Program-made: the position numbers and the translations under genes
Assembly (NCBI GenBank): GCA_029783825.1
Contig: JAREIK010000751.1
Coordinates: 1,120,569 to 1,184,568, forward strand
Direction: 5' to 3'
DNA: 64,000 nt
Origin: Sapria himalayana
Taxonomy: Eukaryota > Streptophyta > Magnoliopsida > Malpighiales > Rafflesiaceae
The notes under the pieces: model-generated
What the model saw: the letters and a program-made list of their open reading frames with translations, nothing else
The model's database searches: none
What the model was told of the DNA's origin: nothing
Part shown: piece after piece, positions 1 through 11,930 of the stretch
Layout of the letters: every line of letters starts with the position of its first letter
Numbering within the stretch: position 1 is the stretch's first letter

Positions 1-70
1 CATGTCTTCTGTCTTATCTTGAATATTAAATCTCAAATTTTTTAAGTTATTCACTTATATAAGTGTTTTT

Positions 71-1575
71 ATGATATATGATCACAATTTTGATATTCTA
101 TCTGAAATCATATTAGTTGTCACAGTAAAAATATATTCATATGTTATGTTAGACATCGAAGGGATTAATAGATCACATGCCATCTTAGTTATTATAAGAT
201 TATTTGATTTATATGATTTTCACTATAACAAATATCTAAATTTATATTATTATTATTATGCGATAGGATAAAATAATAATAGTATCTAAGTACCAAGATA
301 TCTTATTTTTTATTTGACAGACCACTTTATCATTTTTTTCTTGGCTAACTTAATGGAGAAGTTATCTTCTCTGAATATAGTGTTCATATTTGTACTCGGA
401 GTTTGGCTACAATTATTATATCTAGTATTGTACGATATAAGTAAGTTAATTTTTTGTGAATGAAATATTTAAGATGATATTTTCTGATTCATGCACGTGA
501 ATATGTATGTTAAAATATTTTTTCTCTTTTATTTTAATCCTATGATCTATATAGGCAATCAAATAATATAAAGTTAGAATAGATGATCAATATTATAAAT
601 ACTTAGTTTTCATCTTAATAGTCATTACACTAAATACATGATAATTTTTATACTTGCTAAAAATGCTACTAATATTGCGTGTACACCTAAGTATAATGCA
701 AGTAGTGAAAATGTACATAGAAGAATGCATATTTGTCATAAACACTTTTTTTAAGGAATTTCATAAAAGAAATTTTTATATATAAGTCTAAATCATTAAG
801 AATGAGTTCGTTACTTTTATTATTGATGTAGTTAGATATCACATGTTGGTTGCAAACATATGGTTTTAATATAAAGTAGGTGTAATTCCCATAGTGATTT
901 ACATCCATTTAGAATTTTTTTAGGTACACAAATAAATAGAGACTGCTAAATTTTTGTTATCGGCTAGATATCATAAGATATTTTAGTTAATTTTTTATTT
1001 ATTTTAATGTGTGAGAAATAATTTTTATTTTAGTCTGTGATATCAGGTTAATTACATGACACATGCACGATGTGAAAAATTTTACCTAACGGCTCGTTTC
1101 TAATTGTTATAACAGATATACTAATAGCGATTCTGTTATTGTGAGTATTTTATTTTGAATATCATATTTTTTAAAGATTCTCGTTATACACTCATATATG
1201 ATATAATTATCATGATGATGCAAGATTTCATAAAATCTTAAAATTTTTTTATTAAGTTTTATTTTGAATTTATATAGTTGACAGTGAGGCTTGCGAATAA
1301 TGCATCATCGCGACTTGTTTATATATTAGACATCATATACACTACTCAATTATTTTTTCTAATTTATTAATTATTAGTTATTTTTTTAAATTATAATATT
1401 TTATTATATTATTTATTCTTGTAGACTTAGGAATTCTACGATAAATAGGCTGAAAGTAGGGTTGTATAATACTGATTATCTTAGAATCCAAAAATTTATT
1501 TGAAAGATTTGTGATTATAATTGATTTGTTAATGCTCTCCCTTTCAAAATTATTGTGATATATGTAATGGGTCAA
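71..1575 (-). pseudogene. hAT transposase relic (family 1, RICESLEEPER-like), copy R1
   Basis: Remnant of a cut-and-paste transposase that would act in the nucleus on family-1 ends. On the minus strand, 1378-1575 holds the segment IQPYFQPIYRR, resembling the N-terminal region of BED/RICESLEEPER-type hAT transposases. The stretch 687-908 holds YINNKSNELI, matching the RNase H-fold region before the DUF4413 (hAT-like) part. Around 90-160 a degenerate copy of the hATC dimerisation motif reads FTVTTNMISDRISK, where family members have SESAFSxGGRVxD. Frames change between segments and stops are frequent, so no protein can be made. The calls rest on paralogous segments in A, B, D and F, where the same motifs recur in the same order. 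Confidence 0.65.
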
Positions 1576-1597
1576 TAAAGCTGAATTAGATCCAACT

Positions 1598-2135
1598 TAG
1601 AGGTGTCAACTAGGTCGGACGGCTTGAGCATGGATGCGACATGACACGGTTTAGCCGTGCCTGACCTGACACTGCATGGTTTGGAACCATGCTTGTAATT
1701 GGATCATGCCACCCCATGGCATGGTTCATGTTGTGTTGGGTTTGACAAAATTTATGCCTTGTCGAGCTAGCTATGGCCTGTGTGCTTGGCTCGATGGCAT
1801 GATCAACTGGCCTAGGGACCTAGGATCAGCTATGGATCAAGGGTCAAGTCTCGTCGGGTGATCGCCAATGGGATGAGTAATTTTTTTTTTAAATTTGGTC
1901 ACGTAAGTTAGACCTTACTTACGTGGAAGATTGCAATTGGTCGGCGATGTAAGTCGGTCACCCATTATATTTTTATGTAGGGATTGTCTGGCATGACCCT
2001 GTACTCGATTGTGCCATCATGCCATGTTGGGTCGGCCAGCTGGTTCCTGTGTTGTATCTGGCATAGCACAATGGCACAACTATGCATTTCTCAAATGGGC
2101 CATGACGGCACGACACAACCATTTTGAAATATTTA
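1598..2135. mobile_element. Non-autonomous hAT (GC-rich) nested in R1
   Basis: A 538-bp GC-rich island in AT-rich sequence. It begins TAGAGGTGTCAA at 1598 and ends in a decayed TIR TTGAAATATTTA at 2135. It is flanked by an 8-bp TSD, atccaact (1590-1597) and atccaatt (2136-2143), with 7 of 8 bases equal. The interior repeats short words such as catggt, ggcatg and ggcacgac, typical of hAT subterminal transposase-binding repeats. It contains no credible coding sequence; the 61-residue reading frame at 1676-1861 is fortuitous. Confidence 0.8.
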
Positions 2136-2734
2136 ATCCAATTTGAAATATTTTGCCGCTCAGTTGAATTTGTCTTTAATCTAATATACCATATTTTTTG
2201 GTGTATTGATCTGTATGTCTTTTAAGATGACAAATTTCACATACACTCATACATATATATATATATTTATATATATATATATATATTCTTTGATAATTCA
2301 TAAATTATGTCAATTCTTCTTTAATATATCTAAAATTTTTTTATTATTATTTTAAAGGGTATCAATACTATTGAAGTTTATTTTTTCTTCATTTTTAGGT
2401 GGAAAATGAATTTGGCTTGAGATTATTAAAGAAATTTTAGTTTTAACCGCAAACTTTTTGGTAATATTATTGTTATTATCTATATTTACGTTAATTTCAA
2501 ATTTATTATCATTATATTTATTATTTTTTAAAATATTTTTATTTCATAAATAAAATTAATAAAAAACTAACAATTTAAATAAAAAGTGTATCATAATCAC
2601 TTTGTTATAAAATAAGCTTCTTTGAACTGCACCACTTTTGATTGCAACTTAAATTTTTAGTTGTAATTTATAAGTTATACCGCGTATGTTGTATGCATAT
2701 TAAATATAAAACTACAAAAAATTACAAAAAAAAA

Positions 2735-2795
2735 AAATAAAATTTTAGAGGAGAGAGAAGAGAGAGTATGAGGAGGAGAGAAAGATATTCATAAA
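2735..2795 (-). repeat. GA/CT-rich leader tract of family-1 copy R1
   Basis: Short GA-rich tract on the plus strand, so CT-rich on the coding (minus) strand. It lies upstream of the transposase N-terminus. An expanded equivalent is at 21855-22085 in copy B, in the same relative position. It is probably a transcribed leader or promoter-proximal tract of the ancestral element; this is inferred from position only. Confidence 0.45.
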
Positions 2796-2838
2796 AAATG
2801 CGAATTAAATTTCTAAATTTGCTAGTCTATATTTATAG

Positions 2839-3386
2839 TGAAGGCATCAACCAAGCCTGATGGCCCGTGTATAATCCATGACACAACACAGTTCAGTCAT
2901 GCTTGGCCCAACACTGTATGATCTTGAACTGTGTCTGGTCTTGGACTGAGCTATCCCATGATATGGCTCATGCCATGCTAGGTCAGTGCGAGTTGTGTCT
3001 CATTTTGGATTAGGAGACTTGGGACTTGCTATGGGTCATGGGTCAAGTCTCGTCGGGTGACTGCCCTTCGATGAGACATGTTATTTAAAAAAGATAAGGC
3101 ATCGCAAGCTGGATCTTGCTTACATGGTTGATTTTAATCGGCCAACCATGTAGATTGGTCATCTGTTGCATTTACATGTAATGGGCTTCAAGCAGGGATG
3201 GTTTGACATGGTTCGAAATTGCCCTGCACTATGTAGGCTGATTATTCCATGATAGGTCCGCCAACTAGTTTTTGTGTTGTGCCAGACATTCCATGAGAAT
3301 CATACTGTCCCATGTCCAACACGACATGGTCATGCAGCACTAAAATTAGGTTATGCCAGCATGACACGACCCATTCGATACATTTA
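2839..3386. mobile_element. Non-autonomous hAT nested in R1 (second)
   Basis: GC-rich 548-bp island starting TGAAGGCATCAA and ending TCGATACATTTA, both degenerate forms of the family TIR. Flanking octamers are atttatag (2831-2838) and gtttatat (3387-3394), equal at 6 of 8 positions. It carries the same gacatggt/catgacac type internal repeats as 1598-2135. No gene is present. Confidence 0.65.
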
Positions 3387-3949
3387 GTTTATATAGATTT
3401 TTTTATAATTAAAAATAGTTTTTTTAATTTTTTTTAATTTTTTTAGATTTTTTAGACCAAAAATTTGATAGTCATCAGATTTTAGGCATTTGGCCGTCGA
3501 AAAGATATTGACGTCTAAGGTTTCTAAAAGGAATTTATTTTTTTAAGGTAATAGTAGTTTTTTATTATTTAAAAAAATGTTGTTGGCTCTCGTTGCTTAA
3601 AACTACAATGGGTAGGCCACACACGCTAAACCCAACTCACATGGTTAGTTTTTTTTAAAACTCATTTTCGTTGGTGGTTACCCATTGGGGCATGAACCAT
3701 GACCCATGACCTACCTGTGCCTTGACATGGATCATCTTGTTGGTGAACTATGTCGTTGTGCCAGGAATGTGGGTCGTGCATGGATTAGCACAAGGCACAA
3801 CCTACTCCAGCCCAATATGATATGAGTTGTGCCTCAGGCCGGCATGGTTACGATCTAGGTATGGTTCTAGAAAGTTTTGGGCCTGGTATGACAAATTCGG
3901 GTCATGACTCATGTCATGCTCAGACTACCTGTCTCACTTAATACCTTTA

Positions 3950-4295
3950 GATTGTGTGTTCTCTCTTATATGATAGGATTTTTCATAAAAATATCAATAT
4001 GATTTATCCATTGTTTATACATTATTGACTTAAGTCATTTATCATTGATCAACGTGAAAATATTAATTTTTAGTCTTAGGGATATTTCTATTCTAGAGTG
4101 TGAGATGTGATAATTAAGAAACTATATCAAAATTTCTTATCTTTCATATTAGGTTAATGTGAGTGTCATCGTAATATTGTTTCCTTGGAGTATCATCATA
4201 ATATTATTCCCTAATCATTAGATTCAATATTCTAAAATGTATGATGACCTAGTCAAGATGATACTTAAGAAAAAATTATGTATTTTATTGTTTTA
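3950..4295. other. AT-rich spacer, no recognised feature
   Basis: Begins with the presumed right TSD of R1 (gattgtgt) and continues as AT-rich sequence with no plausible reading frame or repeat match that I can see. Confidence 0.5.
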
Positions 4296-5024
4296 GGGAT
4301 TGTTTGATAAACTTGAAAAATAAAGTGCTGAAAAATAAATACTGAAAAAATTAAGTATTGAATTTTAAAAGTGCTGAATGCCGAAGATAAATATATTTTA
4401 CATATTATTTTTTACATTTATTATCATTATATTACATATTATTCAAAATAAATAGAGTTTCTAATAATATTTTATTTTTTAATATAATTATTAATTATTA
4501 TTTAAATGAAAATCACTAGAAACATATTCATAAAGAAATCATAATATCCAAAAAAAATATAAATATTTTTAAAAAATAATCAATAGAATCTACACTTTAT
4601 TTATGTTTTTTTAAAAACATATAAATAAATCATAAAAACAAAAATTAACGAGCAATTAGTTGATTTACTATTTTTTTCTTTTAAATTAATAATAAAAGAG
4701 GGCTAGAGTTAGGGTTTTTGATAGTGGAGAAAAGGAGGAGGAGAAGATAGATTCACAAATTAAACTGTAGCGTGAATGAGAAAATAAAAAATAAAGGGAT
4801 AAAAAGGACAAAATTGTCACTCTTAAAAAAAATTTTATTGAAAATTTTTTGCATTCAACGATAATTAAGTATCTACCTTTTTATTATTTTTAATAATTTT
4901 TTATTTAAAATTTTTAATTAAGAGATCTCTAAAATTATTTATCAAAAATATTAAAAAAATAAAATCATAGAAAATTTTCATTTTTAATAGTTTCAAAATT
5001 TTCAATAGTTTATTAAACAAATCC
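4296..5024. mobile_element. Putative Tourist-like (PIF/Harbinger-type) MITE
   Basis: The ends are inverted: GGGATTGTTTGATAAACT at 4296, and the reverse complement of 5007-5024 reads GGATTTGTTTAATAAACT. Both ends are flanked by TTA (4293-4295 and 5025-5027), the TSD expected of PIF/Harbinger elements. The interior is AT-rich and non-coding, with a purine-rich patch near 4690-4750. A 3-bp TSD is weak evidence, so superfamily placement is tentative while the inverted ends are clear. Confidence 0.5.
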
Positions 5025-5161
5025 TTAATTAATGATTATTCATGATTTTATGGTTATTTTTTTTACTTTATTACATATTTTTTTTATTTATCAATCATTT
5101 TATAAAATAAAAAAATAGAATTGGTAAAATCAAAAAAAGAAATGACATTGATTTTAAATTT

Positions 5162-5575
5162 ATGTCAAATAGTTTCGGTATTTACTATTTAAATCATGAG
5201 TATATGTCACACATTTTATTCCGGCACAACCATGCAAAATGTGGTTGTAGAAAGGAAGGAAAACTTATAGTCGAAATATCTCGAACACTCCTATTTAGTA
5301 TGAGGGCTTCAAAGTCTTTTTTGAGAGATGCAGTCTTAACCATAAATTATCTTATTAACTGAATACTTTCTTTTATTATTTTTTATCATGTGTCATTTCA
5401 GATCATACATCATAAAAAAAGATCATTTCACTTATTTCATAAAGTTGTTGATAGTATTTGTTTTATTTATAATCTCTTTCTTGAATGAAATAAGATAACA
5501 CATAGAGTCTTAATGTGTATTTTTATTTGTTATTCTAGTACTTGGGATACACGTATTTTTTGTTAGAACCTAATA
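5162..5575 (+). pseudogene. Ty1/copia integrase relic
   Basis: The first 200 bases encode CRKEGKLIVEISRTLLFSM and then LRDAVLTINYLIN, matching the copia integrase stretch usually written NGVAERKNRHLLEVARxLMF...WGxAVLTAxYLINR. Continuing at about 5405-5575, with stops and a frame change, residues resembling VFGCVCFVH...KLxPRALKCVFLGYS appear (ITHRVLMCIFICYSSTWD). Integrase inserts retrotransposon cDNA into the host chromosome. This fragment lacks the upstream DDE core and any intact RT downstream. It lies alone between a MITE and a tandem repeat, with no LTRs recognised. Confidence 0.7.
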
Positions 5576-6049
5576 AAATTTACTAAGTATTGATATTAAG
5601 TTTTTAGAGCATGACTCATTATTATATTTTTAGGAAAAATGAAAGGCTGATATGTATATTTGGGGTCATTATTTGTTTTTTGTTTTTTATATGAATGAGA
5701 TATCCAAGAAAATCTATTTCAAATCTAGATGACGTAGTAATTAACAAGTTTACTCTAGTTTTGGTCCAAGATGAGCCAGAGACTAAGATAATCATGTCGG
5801 ACTTATAGTTTATATTAGGAGAATGACGCTACACAACTTGCTTAAAGCATAAGTGAGTATACCGAGGATCCAAATATTTTTGCATCTAATTTCTATGATC
5901 TTGAATTTCATATCATCAAATGAAAGAAATAAAAGAATTGTATTTAATGCTTGATTTTATAAGTTTTATTATACGTATTATATCTTTATTTCTTTATTTT
6001 CTTTACTATTTTTGATGATGATAGGATATTTAGTTCTCATTCTAAAATA
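5576..6049. other. AT-rich sequence downstream of the copia fragment
   Basis: Contains a segment around 5820-5870 (cttgcttaaagcataagtg) that resembles 37995-38020 in another copia relic, so it is probably the decayed linker of the same element. No gene can be supported. Confidence 0.4.
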
Positions 6050-6745
6050 TAACTTAATAAGATAATGTAAGTTCACATTGGAAGAAAAAGATATCCACAG
6101 TTTGTTTTTAGTTGAGAATTAATACCATGATATTCAAAGTTTATTTTTAGTTGTGTGTGAGTATTTATTGCGAAAATATGTTTAAATGAAAAGTTATATT
6201 ATCTTAAAATAATATTTATTGCAAGTGAGTTTATTTAGATATTTTAAATGAAATAATGAGATACATTCTCTTTATTTATAAAAATTATTTTCATATAATT
6301 TTTTATTTTATGAGAAATATTTTATAAATGGAGGATATATCAGCTAGTTATGAAAATTGTTTTTCTTCATAGTGGCTTTGAAGCAATAGGATCCACCATC
6401 CTATTTACATCTTAAATAGGATGATGTAAGTTTAAATTGGAAGAAATAAATGTTCTTAACTCAAATGAGACTTGAGAATTAATATTATTATATTCGAGGT
6501 CTGTTTTTAGTCGCATGCGAGTATTTATTATTAAGATATGTTTTAATGAAAAGTTAAATTATCTTAAAATGAGATTTATTACACGTGAGTTTACTTAGAT
6601 ATTCTATATGAAATAATGCAATACATTCTCTTTATAAAAATTGTCTTCATATAATTTTTTATTTCATGAGAAATATTTCACACATAGAGTATACACTAGC
6701 TAGTCATGAAATTTTTTTTTCTTCGTAGTGATTTTGAGGAGGTGC
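6050..6745. repeat. Two diverged tandem copies of a ~350-bp unit
   Basis: Copy 1 (about 6050-6395) and copy 2 (about 6410-6745) align end to end. Shared words include gatgtaagtt, attggaagaa, gaattaat, gagtatttatt, gaaaagtta, ttatcttaaaat, gatacattctcttta and catataattttttat. Both copies end near cttcatagtg/cttcgtagtg. The unit has no coding signal I recognise. It lies immediately upstream of hAT copy G. Confidence 0.75.
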
Positions 6746-7379
6746 AGATAGAACAATTATCCTAATTTTGAGCAACACAATCAAACATTTATAAATTATG
6801 AAATATATTGTATGATCTAAAGGTGCCCAATGAGCCTGACCCAATACACTACTTGAAAAGACATACAAAACACAACACATATGGCTTGGATCCATGCTGT
6901 CATAGGGCATGAGATGGCCCGTGACATGACTCGTGCCATGCTAGGCATGCCTACTTGGCTAATGTACCAAAGCATTACACGACCCATGCTATTCGGCATG
7001 AACAACATGAACCTGACATGACCCTTGGACTTCACATGATAGTTTTGAAAATGAGACACTTGAAGGTGATGTGCTTCATTTTAAAATTTTTTAGAAATGT
7101 GGCTCATGAAGCCCACACACCCCATTTTAAAAATGGCCCTTGGTTCGCATATTTGTGGTTCTAGAGCTGGTCGTGCCTTTTATTTTTACTATAAGTTTGT
7201 AATGAAAGTCATGATTAGATTTATTATTAACATGAGTTTTCAACTTAAATTTATGAAATATCCTCGATTGTTCATTGCATGTATAAATATTCTTATTCCA
7301 CCGATCATAGTATGCTTAGGATGTTTTATAGGGATGACATAAAAAATATAAAATAAAAAAATAATTAGTAATTAATAAA

Positions 7380-8433
7380 CTTAACAAACTAAGTAGATTG
7401 ATCTCAGTGATGTCTGATATCTGGACTAGTCATGTAATGCATGACTAGTCAAAGATATTTCATGCAATGCATGGTTAGTCAAGAATTTTAGGATTTAATG
7501 AAATTTTATATCTTCATGATTGTATTGTCAAGAGCACATAGAGTATATAAAATATAAAATAAAATATATAATAAAATATTTGATAATACTTTAAATAATT
7601 ACGTCATAATAAATATTTTCATAAGAATCATTATAGATAGTTTTTTATATGAGATTTTTTTTTGTTAAATATATGTGTCACATACTAAATCTAATAGTAT
7701 ATTCGACTTAAAATTAATTTTAATCTCATTAGAATAATTACGTAATACATTAAAATATATTATGATACCTAAGAAATTATAAAAATTAACTTCTATATCA
7801 GTTAATAGACTTAAAAATTTCTAACTAGACTTCAATCATCATTAGAAATATAAATATCTAATATTGAATTCATGTGTTGACTATCAACATGCGATATTTA
7901 ACTATGTTAATAATGAAGTTGATAAAATAATAATTTATAAATCAAACTAATAAATATATTTTTTAAATTTATAAATTTTTTTTATGATATGACAAACATT
8001 TGTGTCTGTATATACCCTCATGATATGTATTACATTTATGTGCTTATGTAGTGAGAGTAGATGTAGTAAGAGTAGTATTTAATCAAAATATATAATAATT
8101 ATTTTTTGGAAATAATTATTAAGTTGAAATAAAATATTAAAATTAGTAGTTAGGCATTATTTTTTATTGTTTAATTACTTGTATGAATCTTGGATTAAGG
8201 TGAAAGAAATATGAATCACTATCAAACTCATATCAATTTACATGAGTGAACAATAAAAATTATAAAATAAAATGTAAGAATAATTAAATATTCTATTTAA
8301 ATATTCTATTTATAAAAATAAATATGTTAGTTTTAACAAGTTTTAGAAAGTGAATATTATTATTGTATTTAAAGATGATAACTTATTTATTCTGTTAGTT
8401 ATGAGAAAATGAAAGGTCTGTCCAAATAGGACC
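7380..8433 (+). pseudogene. hAT transposase relic (family 1), copy G, N-terminal two thirds
   Basis: AT-rich, stop-ridden relic recognised by collinearity with the minus-strand relics. The order of matches is the tgatgtctgatatctggactag segment (7408), the region equivalent to cataaaaaaaatttataaa/gtctgtatata (7980-8020) and the segment cttgtatgaatcttggattaagg (8178). The last corresponds to the antisense of cctaggatccatgcaagcaa in copy B. Frames are too decayed to translate usefully. It stops where copy F is inserted, so the hATC part lies after 12354 or is lost. Confidence 0.5.
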
Positions 8434-9859
8434 TAAAGGTGTTAATTAGGTTGGGAGGCCTAGTTATAACTCAAGGTATGACACAAAAATGACATGTCTG
8501 GCATGTCATGACTTATTCTAGAGTTTGCATGAGCTTGCCTTGTGTTGACTTGTTGTATGACTCATGTTGAGCAAGGGATGGGATGTGTGCTTTGCTAGAC
8601 ATGTCTCGTGTAATTTAGCACAACCAACATGAACATTCAAGGAACATGCCTGACACACACGTCATTCTAGCACGCTTATAAAAAAGGTGCATGCATTCAT
8701 ATATCCCATTTAAACATTGAAGTTTGTTATTGAACAATGTTTGCTTTTTGATAACAATATTGACAAGTTGTCTTTGTCAAACATATTAATAAAAAAACAT
8801 ATTTTTTTGTAACTTTGTAAGTTGTTGGATTTTCTCCAATAACAATGGACAATTTCAATTATTGTTTTATTATGTTGAAAAAATACTAAAAAAATAAAAA
8901 AAAATTACATTTTATCTTAAATAAATAGAAATTTCACATTTAAAAATTATAATTTTTCACTTTAAAATTGTAATTTGTTTATCTTTTTTTTACAACGAAT
9001 TTTAATTGTCCTATAATACTAGTAGCAAGCTTCTAATGTTTTTTTTGAATTATTTTTTTTTTTTTTGAGAATTGAGATTGTACTTTTGATGGTGAGCAAA
9101 TTAATATTGGAAGACGAGTATTCTAGTTGATATTTGTGAATTTATTGGGCATATAGGTTGAAGTGTGAATGACTGAAGGTATACATGTTTTATTTTATTT
9201 TGAGTTATATTTTTTTTCTAGTATAACTATTTAAATACTAAACTAAAAAAATTGAAAATAGTAAATTTTATGAAAATGATATAGATCTAAACATAGATAA
9301 TGTTAACCTGTTCAAAATATTTTAGATTGAGTTATTTGATAGTCATAGGTCGGTCTCATCCCTTGCACCTAAAAACCCTAAGAATAGATGAATATTTGTA
9401 GTATGAACTTATTTTGAGATAATTAAAAATAATAATTTTAGGGGCATCAACAAAGATTCGACATTTTATGTGTATATTGTTAAAAAATATATACTTGTAG
9501 GAGTATTGGTGATATTAGATATCTTAAGAGACATGTCGAATAAGTACCAAAAAATAGGGTATTGGATCACATCAAAGTCTAATTGAGTATGAGCGGTGAA
9601 GTCTTCGACTATGGATAAACTTCATCTTTAATGACTCTTTTATTTATTTTATCGCCATACGTATGCAAGGAATTGTATTGCTAATTTCATTTCTAGTATA
9701 GTCTTCTGATAATATTTTTGAAAAAAATTCGAGACCATTTTATTTTATCCACAAGTACATTCAACCTATTTATAATGTGATCCCTTGGTCAACTAGTTTA
9801 AATGATATAATAAAAATAATAAAATAAAAAAATAAATAGTAAATAATAATTTTAGAATA

Positions 9860-11330
9860 CAAAGTGGAGTGATTTTCATGATATTCAATATTTGGATTAG
9901 TCGTAATGATAATATGTTTGTATTTATTCACTTTGTTGATTTTAAGCAAAAATTAAATAAAGAATTATTAGGATTTTGTGAGATCTTCTAATCTCATGGT
10001 GACATTGTTATATGTGATTGCTCATTGATGTCCTTTAGGAAATACGAGATGTAAAATTCTAATACATATTAAATAATGATATGATAAATATGTTGGTATG
10101 AATGATTAGAGATTGTTCTTTAGGTGACATTTTTATATTAGATATATGTGTCACATAATAAATATAAAAGTGCAAGTTGGTTTAAAAATAATTCTCTTCT
10201 CATTAGAATATATACAAAGTTTACTAAAATATATTAAGATATCAAATATATTGTAAACGTTTTATACTCCATGTAAGTCAATATCTTTAAAAAATAAAAA
10301 AAATTGATTTGAATGTATTGTAAATGTTTAACTACTAACATGAAATATTTAATTATAATAATCATAAAATTAATGATATAATAATTGATGAATATGATTG
10401 AAATATGAATTTTATTTTTAAAAATTTTTAAAAATACGACGAATATCTGTTAATCTGTATATACTTCCACTATATGAATTATACTTAAATGTATATGCAC
10501 AATTAGTAGTCTCTTTAACACATTTAGAGAATAATGAGATTCTTTGTGATATGACTATTAAGATAAAATAAAATATTTGAAATACTTATCATCAAATACA
10601 TTTTTCTTTCAGTTGCAAGTATATATACTATGATTAAGATGGAATGGGGGTGGAAAACACTATTAAATACATATTCATTTGTATGTATTAATCACAAATA
10701 CCAAAAGGTAGGATTCCTTGGTTGCCTATATGGATACTAGGGTTAGATGCATTTGTAATGTTAGTAGTCTCTTTAATAAATATAGAGAATATCGAGATTT
10801 TTGTATTATTCCTAATGCGATGAAAAAAAAAACAAGTAAAACCCTGATTTCTAATATATCTCTTTATTGCTTGACTAATTATATGAATTTTAGGATTAAA
10901 ATGAAAGATATAGAAAATATTATCAAATATATAAATCAACCACAAGATCTTTAAAGTATGATTTATGAATAATTATATAATCTATTTAAATATTATAAAA
11001 ATAAGAGTGATTATTTTAGTTATTATTCAATTTTGAAGATCACATCATATTTATAGATGATGATTTTTTAATTCAGTCAGTTATGTACATATGATTGGGA
11101 AGTTTGTTGAATAGGAGTGATGTGTCGTGATATTTCGATATTAATTATATTTTTTTTTATCTCAAAGTGTTATGAAAAATTTTAATATATTGCATTAGTG
11201 AAATTAATACCAATCCATTACTCTCATACTATTTAAAATAATATGTTATCTATTGACCCATCTAGTATCTTGTATAATATTCGAGTTTATTTTTTTATAG
11301 TTGTGAATGTGATTTCAGATACAAGGATGA
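9860..11330 (+). pseudogene. hAT transposase relic (family 1), copy F
   Basis: Plus-strand remnant. The clearest landmark is at about 11262-11325, where one frame reads SSILYNIRV and then VVNVISDTRM. This is the counterpart of the SSESAFSIMVNVISDKK hATC motif in copy B. The N-terminal marker near 9870-9905 (gatattcaatatttggattagtcg) and the middle marker near 10440-10470 match copy G and, in antisense, copies A and B. Stops interrupt every frame. The hATC motif lacks the conserved SESAF serines, so it is inactive. Confidence 0.6.
10500..10935. repeat. Internal tandem duplication in copy F
   Basis: The segment starting ttagtagtctctttaa at 10505 is repeated from about 10761 (ttagtagtctctttaataa). 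Following matches are tagagaat, gagatt and a second block, tatatactatgattaagatgg versus aattatatgaattttagg. The unit is roughly 255 bp and diverged. It accounts for most of the extra length of F over other family-1 copies. Confidence 0.6.
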
Positions 11331-11559
11331 TATTATGACTACATATCATTGAAGCTTTGTCATACCTAAAAGATTGAGAGAATTCACAGATACATCTTCA
11401 ATATAAAATGAAAGAGGTGCAGTGGTTGATAACAAATAGTCAAATATGAATATAATATTATGAAGATCATGAATAGTGACAATCAGAACCAAACAAGGTG
11501 ATATTGGATTAACATGTATTTCTTGAAAAGTTTTTTTTTATTTTAGATTTATGTTTTTA

Positions 11560-11930
11560 GAATGAGATATGAGTGTATTTGTGTGAATGTTTTTTCATAT
11601 CTTATATTAACTATATTTACAATATAGTTCATATTATGAAATAGAAGAATAAGTGAGCGAAAGATATAAGAGAAATAGGGGAGAGATTTCTTATTCCTTC
11701 TATTTCATAATATGTTATCAGCACAAACCTCTGTTAGATTTTTAAGAGATATATTGAAGAATATGAAACTTCATTTGGTTGGATCTTCAATTGGTGATAA
11801 TGATATATGTTTTGCAGATAGTGCATCACTGCATACTATACTTGAAGGAATAAGAAATCTTTCCTTTGTTTTTTCTATATTTCTTGCTCTCTCGTCATTC
11901 TATTTTATAATAGTTTATATTTAAATAATT
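11560..11930 (+). mobile_element. Short copia fragment: LTR tail, primer-binding site and protease stub
   Basis: At 11706-11730 the sequence ataatatgttatcagcac resembles an LTR end followed by a degenerate initiator-tRNA primer-binding site (family form TGGTATCAGAGC). Within about 100 bp the frame 11712-11924 encodes DICFADSASLHTIL, matching the copia protease-region motif usually CLADSATTHTIL. The whole gag region that should separate the two is missing, so this is an internally deleted copy. It lies inside hAT copy F. Confidence 0.55.

Larger units (their letters stand above)
1..3949 (-). mobile_element. hAT family-1 element copy R1 (left end outside the window)
   Basis: Decayed autonomous-type hAT transposon with its transposase on the minus strand. 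Domain order by position is hATC end (about 70-300), middle (640-910), N-terminal part (1378-1575), then a CT-rich leader (2735-2795 read in antisense) and a GC-rich subterminal block (3600-3949). The right TIR is a degenerate TTAATACCTTTA ending at 3949, matching the family end TTGACACCTCTA. Two shorter hAT elements interrupt it, at 1598-2135 and 2839-3386. Removing them leaves about 2.86 kb, which fits a 3.6-kb parent that has lost its left end to the window edge. Order and sequence match copies A, B and E. The left TIR and its TSD cannot be seen. Confidence 0.7.
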
